From the NCBI GenBank assembly GCA_002317155.1, contig DCIR01000049.1, positions 1-22,346 on the forward strand: DNA of 22,346 nucleotides. Reading direction: 5' to 3'. This stretch comes from Lachnospiraceae bacterium UBA1721. GTDB taxonomy: Bacteria; Bacillota; Clostridia; Lachnospirales; Lachnospiraceae. The position numbers and the translations under genes are program-made. Each line of letters begins with the position of its first letter. The first letter of the stretch is position 1. Of the stretch, positions 15,330-22,346 are shown in pieces. The notes beneath the pieces are model-generated. The model saw only the letters and a program-made list of their open reading frames with translations, did no database searches and had not been told where the DNA came from.

Positions 15330-17510
15330 TCAATTTTCTATGTTTTTATCTGACCACATTAATGATTTTTTGCTGCCCGCCTGAAGCATTATACCCACAC
15401 GATATTTACCTTTAGGTAAACTCTTCGGAGCTATCCTTGCCAAAAATCCTGACATTGCAACATTTTTAGCCGCTGACAAAAGCTCTTCCACATCAGGTCT
15501 GTATACATCACAGCTGTCTATTTTATATATACTGTCTGTTTTATATATGCTTTCGCCTTCGATTGCCTGGAGAATCACATACTTTTTAATAAGCGTATGA
15601 TCTGCACCAGGAACATAAATCCATCCATCTATCCAGAAGAAGTCTTCATCATCAGGATTAAATCTTCTCTGCAGGAAGCTGTGATCCATCTTAAGTCTAA
15701 AGCCAAAATCTTTAGCATTTATCACGGCCGACCCATTTTCATCTATTACCGTTACAGCACTTCGCCAATCCAAATCCTGGGCCTTGGTCTTGTGGCTGCA
15801 GATATACTCCGATGAATTATCTATCAGGTTCACACTGTGATAAGGATCGTAAGCCTTATATTGTGGATGACGTTTATACAAGCCTTCCTTTTCTTCCAAG
15901 AGTCTGTACCACTTCTCGTCGCTGTCTCCGTCAAACCCTCTGGTCAAGGATTCGTGATGCAGCAGTACCGCGCCGTTACACTGCACATTAGTCAATCCGG
16001 CCTCAGCCAGCTTCATGCAAAAATCCACATCGTTATAAGCAACCTTCAGTCCCTCATCGAGACCTCCCACCATATCATAGGCTTCTCTTTTTACCATAAG
16101 GCAGGCGGCAGTGACACCTAGCATCTCGTAATCAACTCTGTTGCGTCCGTAATATCTGTTCCGGTCATCACTTTTTTTCTGCAGCTGATGCGAAGGTCCT
16201 ATTCCTAAGCTCGTCACTCCCACATGCTGCAAGCTGATTCCGTCACCGTAACGAAGTCTTGCCCCGACTGCACCAATATCACTTCTTACAGCAAGGCCTG
16301 CCATCAGCTTCATATAAGCTCCGTCACTCACCTCAACATCATCATTCATAAGAAGGATAAGCTCGCCCTTCGATTTAGACACCCCGAAATTACACAGTGC
16401 CGAGAAATTAAATTCCATCGGGTGATGATAATATGAAAAAGAGTATTTCGTAGACAATTCAGCGCACTTCGCTTTATTGGTCTCGTTACTTCCGTTATCT
16501 ACTACAATTATCTCGTAATTGGCGTAATCCGTAATATTCTTAACTCCGGCAATACATTTTTCCAGCAGCTCGGGATTATCCTTAGAAAGAATCACAACCG
16601 ACACTAAAGCATCTTTTGAATCGTAGCAGATTCTGTACAAATCTCTTCCTTCATCCTTAACAAAATCTGCAGTAAGTCCTCTTCTTTCAAGCGCAGCCTT
16701 TCTTATTGCGACGCCATCCTGTCCACATCCGACCAATACCTTTGCAATATTGTCATCATTTTCAAGATACTCACTGACCAATGCCTCGACTCTGTCATAG
16801 GCTTCATAATATGCCTGTGAGTCCTCCTCTTTTGCATTAGCGTTTATATTCTTGGAGATAGCTTCATTCGCAGCCTCATATATTGCATCTTTTATATCCA
16901 GTTCCATAACCGAACGATGATATATGATGTGGCTGATATGACCAACGCCATCACGGCCGGCATGTTCTGCTGCCTTTAAGGCAATATCATACAAGGTCAC
17001 AGCATCCGTGTAATTAATACACTCTACACCTTTGCCTGCCCCAACAATTTTTTCTGCAATTGTTCTTTTAAGGAATATCAGTTCACCAAAATACGAAAAA
17101 GAAAGTAAGGTCTCCTGCGAATAGTCCGGCTTAAAAAACGGACACATTCTCATACATACGGTTCCGGCTTCATATGAATAGTCTTCGTCACCGTAGATTA
17201 CACTTACTTTTTTAGAATCATCGGACAGAATCTTCGATAAATACAAAACTATATTATCAGCAAAGCGGCCTGTTTTTGTGCAATAGGCTACCCACTCACC
17301 ATTTTTCTCGAGGTAATTATTTAAGTGTTCTCCGCATACAGCCTCGGACTCATTTTCCCTAATCCAACTGACATAAGCATGCTTCCACTCAAACACCTCT
17401 CTCCGATACGAAGTCAACTGACTCTCATCACGATTTCTTCGCATCGGAGAAACAAAAGCATGTGCCTTTTCATCTGCAATTCTTACAAGCTTTTTTACTT
17501 TGCTGCTCAA
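15330..17510 (-). CDS. GT2 glycosyltransferase: truncated first GT domain, intact second, beta-rich C-terminal domain
   Basis: A 726-residue protein. Residues about 70-200 match the acceptor-side half of a first GT domain (VSVIYGDEDYSY, PFFKPDYSQETLLSF), but the nucleotide-binding strands are absent and TKT stands where DHDD should be, so this part is probably inactive. A complete GT-A domain follows (about 302-530): VSVVILSKDNPEL, IVVDNGSNE, LLMNDDVEV, VGARLRYGDG, YNDVDFCMKLAEAG and HHESLTRGFD. The last about 140 residues (585-726) look beta-rich (GFRLKMD, WIDGWIYVPG, YRPDVEE, LPKGKYRVGIML) and may bind sugar or the complex; that is a guess. The start is TTG at 17510, 14 bases after the methyltransferase stop, with AGGTG 9 bases before it. 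An 18-bp near-exact tandem repeat (15514-15549) encodes SIYKTD/SIYKID. Confidence 0.85.
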   Translation of the reverse strand: MSSKVKKLVRIADEKAHAFVSPMRRNRDESQLTSYRREVFEWKHAYVSWIRENESEAVCGEHLNNYLEKNGEWVAYCTKTGRFADNIVLYLSKILSDDSKKVSVIYGDEDYSYEAGTVCMRMCPFFKPDYSQETLLSFSYFGELIFLKRTIAEKIVGAGKGVECINYTDAVTLYDIALKAAEHAGRDGVGHISHIIYHRSVMELDIKDAIYEAANEAISKNINANAKEEDSQAYYEAYDRVEALVSEYLENDDNIAKVLVGCGQDGVAIRKAALERRGLTADFVKDEGRDLYRICYDSKDALVSVVILSKDNPELLEKCIAGVKNITDYANYEIIVVDNGSNETNKAKCAELSTKYSFSYYHHPMEFNFSALCNFGVSKSKGELILLMNDDVEVSDGAYMKLMAGLAVRSDIGAVGARLRYGDGISLQHVGVTSLGIGPSHQLQKKSDDRNRYYGRNRVDYEMLGVTAACLMVKREAYDMVGGLDEGLKVAYNDVDFCMKLAEAGLTNVQCNGAVLLHHESLTRGFDGDSDEKWYRLLEEKEGLYKRHPQYKAYDPYHSVNLIDNSSEYICSHKTKAQDLDWRSAVTVIDENGSAVINAKDFGFRLKMDHSFLQRRFNPDDEDFFWIDGWIYVPGADHTLIKKYVILQAIEGESIYKTDSIYKIDSCDVYRPDVEELLSAAKNVAMSGFLARIAPKSLPKGKYRVGIMLQAGSKKSLMWSDKNIEN

Positions 17511-17524
17511 TTACTTCTTCACCT

Positions 17525-19567
17525 TCACATGCGTTTGAATAATCTTCCCAAACCACCAACCGGCTTAGGCTCGGGAAGTCTGCTTCCCGAATTCTCTGAT
17601 AATGGAGTAATCTCCATATCTATCTCAAGAACATTTTCCTGTCTGTAAGGCGCACCCGCCAAAGACAATGTAAATCCCGGATCTTCTGTTCCGAATGCAT
17701 ACAACCCGTCACCAATTTTTATACCATTACATGAGTCTCCCTTACCATCTACGGTAAGTTCATCGCCATTCCATGTTATGGAGTTGACTGCCACTATGCA
17801 TCTCTCACTTGTAGGATCGATACGCAGCTTTTTCACACCGCCGTCCATCTTAAGCGAGTATTTTCCGTCCTGGAATCTCGGGAACATGGAAGTTTCTTCC
17901 GAAAAACCTGCTCCACGATCCACATATACCTGAAGCTTGCCGACTCTGGCGGCACTTTTTCCCATATCCTCAGGCTTTATGACTCTGTTACCAATCAACT
18001 GCCTTATCTCATTAAGAGATTTATGATTACCCGTAACTGTCTTCTGGAAATACTTCTCATCCTTGCGATATGCAGATGCTGTCTGTTCATCGACTCCGAT
18101 TTCCGCTAGCAGTTCTCCGCCATCAATACAATTGCGGCGTTCATCTTCCATCAGATAACAATACAACGCTCTGAATGCCAGCTCTTTGGTAAACTTCTTT
18201 TCACGAGCCACCCACTCATAATCGATAACAGTCCACTTATCGCCATCCACAATAATATTTGAAAAAATCAAATCCATATCGGCGACAGACATATTCTCGT
18301 TGTGACCGATTCTCTCAACATACTCCATGAACAAAGCCCTAAAGCCTTCTGTATCAGCCTTAAACACTTTTTCATCAAGAAGCTCCTCAAGTCTCTTGCC
18401 CGGAACCATGGGGAAGCTTACTCCTTTTTCTCCCTCAGCAATCTCACACGGGCAGATAGAAAGCTTACTTCCGGCATATCTTTCGCTCAGCAATTTATAG
18501 TTCTCAACCATACGAAGTACATGCTCTGATGCACTGTCGTTAAGAGGTCTCTTGGTTACCTTTTTATCATCGGTTATCTCTGTCACTATGCAGCCTGACA
18601 GTTCACGATCATTAGAATATCTGGCATACACTGTGTTAGGCTTACCACCGAGCACCAGCATATATGAATTGGAAAACAGCGGGAACTCATTCTCGCGCAA
18701 TATATTTTCAAACGCCAGCTTCTCGTCAAAAAGTAGAAGTCTGTCTCTGTCAAAATTACGGATATTATCCTTTAACTCCCCGTTCTCAGGAAGTCGATCC
18801 TTTGAAAAAAGAGTATGCATGAATTTATAGTCGGGATAAGGATAATACATATGGCACTTATCACTTCCAAATCCGCATTTTTCTGCTATCTCAAGCAATC
18901 CTCTTTCTGTGAAGGTTCTTGCAGTTCCCTCATTAGGATAATCTTCTATTCCTTCAAAAAGAGTACCGGCATGATCTTCGCGACAGCCCGCAAAATATTT
19001 AAGGCCGAATTTGTTCTCTATAGCAATAAGAATCTGTCCATTCGGAGCAAGATGCTTTTTTAATATATTCAAAAAGGTCTCGTACGGATTCTCTCCGCCA
19101 ATATATGCGCGACCGTATTCGAACACACCAATCAGACAGATCACATCGTAATCCGTATCAAGATCAGGTTCTATATCCTGAAAATTGCCGACATGAATCG
19201 TTACATTATCACAGTACTCATGGCGGTAAGCATTGATAAGGCTTCTCTGTCTTGACAAATCAACACAGTCAACCGTTCCTGCTTTTCTCGAAAGCGCACC
19301 GGTAATAGCACCGCATCCGCTGCCGACTTCAAGCACCTTGGTTTCCTTGCTCATGGGAAACCATTCTACAATGTTTTCCCTGATAGGAGAAAGATGATAG
19401 AGGAACGGCCAGCTTTCCTTTTCCTCGATAATGCGAGGATATTCCACCTCTGCATTGTTCTTGGCAATATCTAATATAGCCTGCTCTATCTCACCGTCAC
19501 TGTATAAATCCTCACCGCAATAATGAGTATAATCCAGCTTAATTTTTCCGATCTGTTCGTTGTTCAT
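17525..19567 (-). CDS. SAM methyltransferase-kinase fusion, WbdD-like chain-modifying enzyme
   Basis: A 680-residue cytoplasmic protein with three parts. Residues about 55-250 are a class I SAM methyltransferase (motif I VLEVGSGCGAITG at 78-90, acidic VDLS at 102-105, later FEYGRAY and GQILIAIENKFGL). Residues about 310-475 resemble a small-molecule or protein-kinase-like fold: Lys339 as possible ATP lysine, DLIFSN (Asp432 and Asn437, the catalytic-loop D-x4-N spacing) and VIDYEW (Asp449, metal site). Residues about 540-660 are beta-rich (YVDRGAGFSEE, KLRIDPTSE), without a long coiled coil. The methyltransferase plus kinase order matches WbdD of E. coli O9a, which caps a polymannan with methyl phosphate before ABC export. 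Its position 9 bases after wzt supports that role, but cap chemistry is inferred. The start ATG has GGA about 5 bases upstream. Confidence 0.75.
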   Translation of the reverse strand: MNNEQIGKIKLDYTHYCGEDLYSDGEIEQAILDIAKNNAEVEYPRIIEEKESWPFLYHLSPIRENIVEWFPMSKETKVLEVGSGCGAITGALSRKAGTVDCVDLSRQRSLINAYRHEYCDNVTIHVGNFQDIEPDLDTDYDVICLIGVFEYGRAYIGGENPYETFLNILKKHLAPNGQILIAIENKFGLKYFAGCREDHAGTLFEGIEDYPNEGTARTFTERGLLEIAEKCGFGSDKCHMYYPYPDYKFMHTLFSKDRLPENGELKDNIRNFDRDRLLLFDEKLAFENILRENEFPLFSNSYMLVLGGKPNTVYARYSNDRELSGCIVTEITDDKKVTKRPLNDSASEHVLRMVENYKLLSERYAGSKLSICPCEIAEGEKGVSFPMVPGKRLEELLDEKVFKADTEGFRALFMEYVERIGHNENMSVADMDLIFSNIIVDGDKWTVIDYEWVAREKKFTKELAFRALYCYLMEDERRNCIDGGELLAEIGVDEQTASAYRKDEKYFQKTVTGNHKSLNEIRQLIGNRVIKPEDMGKSAARVGKLQVYVDRGAGFSEETSMFPRFQDGKYSLKMDGGVKKLRIDPTSERCIVAVNSITWNGDELTVDGKGDSCNGIKIGDGLYAFGTEDPGFTLSLAGAPYRQENVLEIDMEITPLSENSGSRLPEPKPVGGLGRLFKRM

Positions 19568-19576
19568 ACTAATCCG

Positions 19577-20830
19577 CTATCTCTTAGTCACGGTTACTTC
19601 ACTCATCATGTCAAAATAACCTACTGTATCTTTATCCGATACTACTGTAATATCAAGGCAATCATACAATCTGTGATACACCTCAAAATTAGCCCCACTA
19701 AATCCTGTCACTCCAAGCGAAAGAAGATAATTTCCTCCCTGCAGATTCATTGTCTGGCTAAAAGTAATATCCATTACATCCCCGGCCTCACCGCACTCGG
19801 TATATGCTTTTTCAAGCATCGAGTTGGTTCCGGTAATCTCGGTCCCCTTTACATCCTTAAAAGTAAATGCAAAGATAGGTCCCGGTATGTGGTCCTCAAA
19901 CTTGACATTTACATGAATGCCAAATTTAGTACCCTTTATAATCGTCGTGGTCCGTCTTCCGGCCTCGTCCGTAATATACACGTCCGTCACATAAGCCTGT
20001 CTGGTACCATACTCAAGAGTGTCAGGATTCAGTGCAGTCTGCATTTCTGTAACTGCAGCCTTACCATCCTCTTCCCCAGTATCATACTGACCTACAAGCA
20101 CACGCTTATAAATATCTATCATCTCTTTGGGCGCACCTTCACCCAGAAGCTTACCCTTATTGAGAAGAAATACCTTATCACAATATTTAGCTATTGTAGT
20201 CAAATCATGGCTTACAAATACAATCGTTTTGCCTTGTCGTTTGAACTCTTCAAACTTGCTAAAGCATTTTGCCTGAAAGAATGTATCTCCGACAGAAAGA
20301 GCTTCATCAACAATCAAAATTTCAGGATCGATATTTATCGCAACCGCAAAGGCAAGTCTGACAAACATACCCGAAGAATATGTCTTAACCGGCTGGTACA
20401 CATAATCCCCGATATCTGCAAATTCCAAAATCTGAGGAAGTCTTTTTTCTATCTCTTCCTCAGTATAGCCGAGCATCGTTCCATTCAGGAAAACATTCTC
20501 TATACCCGTATATTCCTGGTTAAAGCCTGCTCCGAGTTCCAATAACGCAGATATTCTTCCGTCAATCTCCACATCGCCTTCATTCGGGAACAAAACACCG
20601 GTAATAATCTTAAGAATGGTTGATTTTCCCGAACCATTTGTACCGATTATTCCTACGGTTTCACCTCTTTTTATATCGAGGCTTACTCCCTTAAGCGCAT
20701 AATTGAGTCCGGGCTTTCTTTTACCGCGAAGCAGTCCAAATGCATCAAGCAATCTGTCCTTGGGCTTGCGGTACAGCTTATATACTTTTTTAACATCCTT
20801 CAAATGGATGGCAATTTCGTTTTTAGGCAT
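19577..20830 (-). CDS. wzt: Polysaccharide ABC exporter ATPase with C-terminal carbohydrate-binding domain
   Basis: A 417-residue ATPase started at MPKNEI (20830), where GGAG lies 7 bases upstream. The nucleotide-binding domain (about 5-245) carries Walker A GTNGSGKST (63-71), signature YSSGMFVRLAF (from 151), Walker B ILIVDEA and the switch His in VSHDL. It is the RfbE/TagH/Wzt subclass that powers export of finished lipid-linked glycans. The extra C-terminal portion (about 275-417, beta-rich, with VYITDEAG, FTFKDVKG, GGNYLLSLGV) corresponds to the Wzt C-terminal domain that in E. coli O9a recognises the capped chain end. The total length is close to such two-domain Wzt proteins and longer than TagH-free ATPases. 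It forms an exporter with the wzm product upstream and probably works with the methyltransferase-kinase just downstream. Confidence 0.93.
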   Translation of the reverse strand: MPKNEIAIHLKDVKKVYKLYRKPKDRLLDAFGLLRGKRKPGLNYALKGVSLDIKRGETVGIIGTNGSGKSTILKIITGVLFPNEGDVEIDGRISALLELGAGFNQEYTGIENVFLNGTMLGYTEEEIEKRLPQILEFADIGDYVYQPVKTYSSGMFVRLAFAVAINIDPEILIVDEALSVGDTFFQAKCFSKFEEFKRQGKTIVFVSHDLTTIAKYCDKVFLLNKGKLLGEGAPKEMIDIYKRVLVGQYDTGEEDGKAAVTEMQTALNPDTLEYGTRQAYVTDVYITDEAGRRTTTIIKGTKFGIHVNVKFEDHIPGPIFAFTFKDVKGTEITGTNSMLEKAYTECGEAGDVMDITFSQTMNLQGGNYLLSLGVTGFSGANFEVYHRLYDCLDITVVSDKDTVGYFDMMSEVTVTKR

Positions 20831-20854
20831 ATAATATCTCCGCGCTTCGCAACC

Positions 20855-20926
20855 TGTAAGCACTTCCTACTAGACATCTGTAATCATTCTCTACAAGAAA
20901 TCTATAATCACGGCCTACAAAACATC
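20855..20926 (-). repeat. Three 24-bp imperfect tandem repeats between wzm and wzt
   Basis: On the minus strand the units run 20926-20903, 20902-20879 and 20878-20855. Every pair agrees at 17 of 24 positions, with the shared core of GTAG near the middle and GATTATA, GATTACA or GCTTACA at the end. Unit 1 includes the last codons and TAG stop of wzm; because 24 is a multiple of three, each later copy repeats an in-frame TAG. The remaining 24 bases before the wzt ATG carry its ribosome site. Confidence 0.75.
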
Positions 20927-21736
20927 CGCAAAATGAACTCTGAGTTTCTTAAAAATGGTGGTTCCTATTATCATAAGTACCGCTGTTATTCCCCAAAAAT
21001 ACAGTGTATACCAGCCATGCTGGAAGAACCATGTTCTGGCATATATTGATTCTCTGTAACCGTTGACTATATACACCAACGGGTTAATCATCAGCACCTT
21101 TTTGAGAGTTTCATTGCTAAATGAAGCTATATCCCACATGATGGGAGTTCCCCACATCAGTATCTGAAGTACAATCGTAATGAGCTGTGTTAGATCCTTG
21201 AAGAATACACACACTGCCGATGTTGCGTATACAAGTGCAAGCACCAATGCAAAAGTACACAGACTGTAATACAGAACCTGAATCGTATAAAAACTCGGGT
21301 AATATCCGTATACAGATGAAAGAACCAAAAGAATACAAATAAAAAACACGTGGGTAAACAGTGCGGCAACCACCCTGATTATCGGCAAAATACTTATGTT
21401 AAAAACCACTTTTTTAACAAGATAATTGTAATCTATAAGCCCATTGGTTCCACTGTTAAGTGCTTCATTGAAGAAAAACCATGGTACAAGTCCCGATGTT
21501 AAAAACAGAACAAACGGAACATCTGTACCGCTGCTTCTCTGATTCGGGAAAATCAGACCAAAAACAACATAATAAAGCGCTACCGTGACAAGCGGTTGGA
21601 TCATACCCCAGACAATTCCGAGATACGAGCCTGCATAGCGCTTTTTAAAATCATTTTTTGCCAGTTTCCAAATCAACTTACGATTATTAACAGCCTCAGC
21701 AAAAATATTCAGTTTATTTTTTGAGGGATTACTCAT
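20915..21736 (-). CDS. wzm: Polysaccharide ABC exporter permease
   Basis: A 273-residue ABC-2 type membrane protein, the channel half of a lipid-linked polysaccharide exporter. A short charged N-terminus leads to NDFKKRYAGSYLGIVWGMIQPL, the typical amphipathic entry of Wzm/TagG/RfbA-type permeases, then about six membrane helices (for example VTVALYYVVFGLIF, FVLFLTSGLVPWFFF, VVAALFTHVFFICILLVL, LALVYATSAVCVFF, and the C-terminal YFWGITAVLMIIGTTIF). INPLVYIVNGYRE is the conserved loop near the end. It lies 28 bases after rfbC and is followed by wzt, the usual pairing. Length and layout are normal. GGA lies 9 bases before the ATG. Confidence 0.93.
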   Translation of the reverse strand: MSNPSKNKLNIFAEAVNNRKLIWKLAKNDFKKRYAGSYLGIVWGMIQPLVTVALYYVVFGLIFPNQRSSGTDVPFVLFLTSGLVPWFFFNEALNSGTNGLIDYNYLVKKVVFNISILPIIRVVAALFTHVFFICILLVLSSVYGYYPSFYTIQVLYYSLCTFALVLALVYATSAVCVFFKDLTQLITIVLQILMWGTPIMWDIASFSNETLKKVLMINPLVYIVNGYRESIYARTWFFQHGWYTLYFWGITAVLMIIGTTIFKKLRVHFADVL

Positions 21737-21764
21737 AAGTTACGTTTCCGTTCTTTCACAACTA

Positions 21765-22316
21765 TTACTTATTCAAGTCAAGGATACTTCCCCACTTGGT
21801 ATCTCTGTCAGAGAATATAAGTTCCATATCATCTGCGATAGGCCACTCTACCCCGACTTCAGGATCATTATACATAATTCCGCCTTCATCTCCCGGATGA
21901 TAGAAATCAGTGCACTTATAGCAAAATTCTGCATAGTCACTCACTACCAGGAAGCCATGTGCGAATCCTTCCGGAATATAGAACTGTTTATGATTCTCAG
22001 CAGAAAGGAGAACCCCCTTCCACTTTCCGTAGGTAGATGAACCTTTTCTCAAATCTACTGCGACATCAAAAACCTCGCCCTTAATAACGCGAACAAGCTT
22101 GGCCTGAGGATGTTCTATTTGGAAATGAAGTCCTCTGAGTACTCCCCTCTTAGAAGCCGACTGATTGTCCTGTACAAACACTCTGTCAATTCCGGCCTCT
22201 TTCATATCTCTCGCATTATAAGTCTCAACAAAATAACCTCTTGCATCTCCGATAACATTAGGAGTAATTATTTTAAGTCCTTCGATTTCACAATCCTCAA
22301 CCTGAATTTTTCCCAT
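21765..22316 (-). CDS. rfbC: dTDP-4-dehydrorhamnose 3,5-epimerase
   Basis: A 183-residue cytoplasmic cupin-fold enzyme (RmlC/RfbC) that epimerises dTDP-4-keto-6-deoxyglucose at C3 and C5, the third step to dTDP-L-rhamnose. I start it at MGKIQV (22316), where GAGG lies 6 bases upstream; an ATG four codons earlier has no site. Family residues: ARGYFVETYN, QDNQSASKRGVLRGLHFQ with the catalytic base His64, KLVRVIKGEVFDVAVDLR, IPEGFAHGFLV and YKCTDFYHP with the conserved catalytic Tyr. The length matches the family. The other rhamnose genes (rfbA, rfbB, rfbD) are not in the window and may lie just beyond its right edge; the 30 bases upstream contain no complete promoter. It shows that rhamnose is a likely building block for the glycan made by this locus. 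Confidence 0.96.
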   Translation of the reverse strand: MGKIQVEDCEIEGLKIITPNVIGDARGYFVETYNARDMKEAGIDRVFVQDNQSASKRGVLRGLHFQIEHPQAKLVRVIKGEVFDVAVDLRKGSSTYGKWKGVLLSAENHKQFYIPEGFAHGFLVVSDYAEFCYKCTDFYHPGDEGGIMYNDPEVGVEWPIADDMELIFSDRDTKWGSILDLNK

Positions 22317-22346
22317 AGTTTTCCTCACACTTTATAAATACGTAAT

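Noticed and set aside
19523..20545. Long plus-strand open frame (340 codons) opposite wzt and the methyltransferase
   Set aside because: It lies antisense to two clearly conserved proteins, has no recognisable motifs and no good ribosome site; it reflects codon bias of the opposite strand.

Overview
The window looks like a chromosomal segment of a low-to-moderate G+C Gram-positive anaerobe, most likely a Lachnospiraceae-type Clostridium relative. The reasons are the AGGAGG-type ribosome sites, the Firmicute-style proteins (SleB-like wall hydrolase with SH3 domains, LytR-CpsA-Psr protein, membrane-anchored HtrA) and the start of an rpsL gene of clostridial type. The genus is inferred, not proven. 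Every gene I can support lies on the minus strand, so transcription runs from the right end of the window to the left. I see no tRNA, rRNA, CRISPR, insertion sequence or phage gene.

Right and centre (about 22316 down to 5411) is a surface-polysaccharide locus. In transcription order it holds rfbC (dTDP-rhamnose synthesis), an ABC exporter (wzm, wzt with a C-terminal sugar-binding domain), a methyltransferase-kinase fusion, two large multi-domain GT2 glycosyltransferases, a phosphoglucomutase (pgcA), two further GT2 enzymes, a strong terminator, then a polyprenyl-phosphate sugar-1-phosphate transferase and a LytR-CpsA-Psr ligase, a second hairpin terminator, and a rhamnosyltransferase-like GT2. 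Read together: the sugar-P transferase starts a chain on undecaprenyl phosphate, the GT2 enzymes extend it with rhamnose and other sugars, the methyltransferase-kinase may cap it, Wzm/Wzt exports the capped chain, and the LCP protein could attach it to peptidoglycan. This assignment of steps is inferred from families and gene order.

Left part (5210 down to 253) holds housekeeping and envelope genes, each apparently its own unit: glmS (glucosamine-6-phosphate, precursor of wall and GlcNAc-containing glycans) with its own promoter and terminator, a membrane HtrA protease with an unusual Gln/Asn tetrapeptide-repeat N-terminus, and a secreted SH3/SleB-type wall hydrolase with its own promoter and terminator. 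At the extreme left edge rpsL begins, presumably the first gene of the str ribosomal operon.

The points most worth a second look are: the methyltransferase-kinase next to a Wzt carrying a carbohydrate-binding domain, which resembles the E. coli O9a WbdD/Wzt chain-capping system but has a beta-rich tail instead of a long coiled coil; three related tandem-GT2 proteins that have lost opposite half-domains; a three-copy 24-bp tandem repeat filling the wzm-wzt gap; the 12-residue repeat in HtrA; and several dyads in promoters and leaders.
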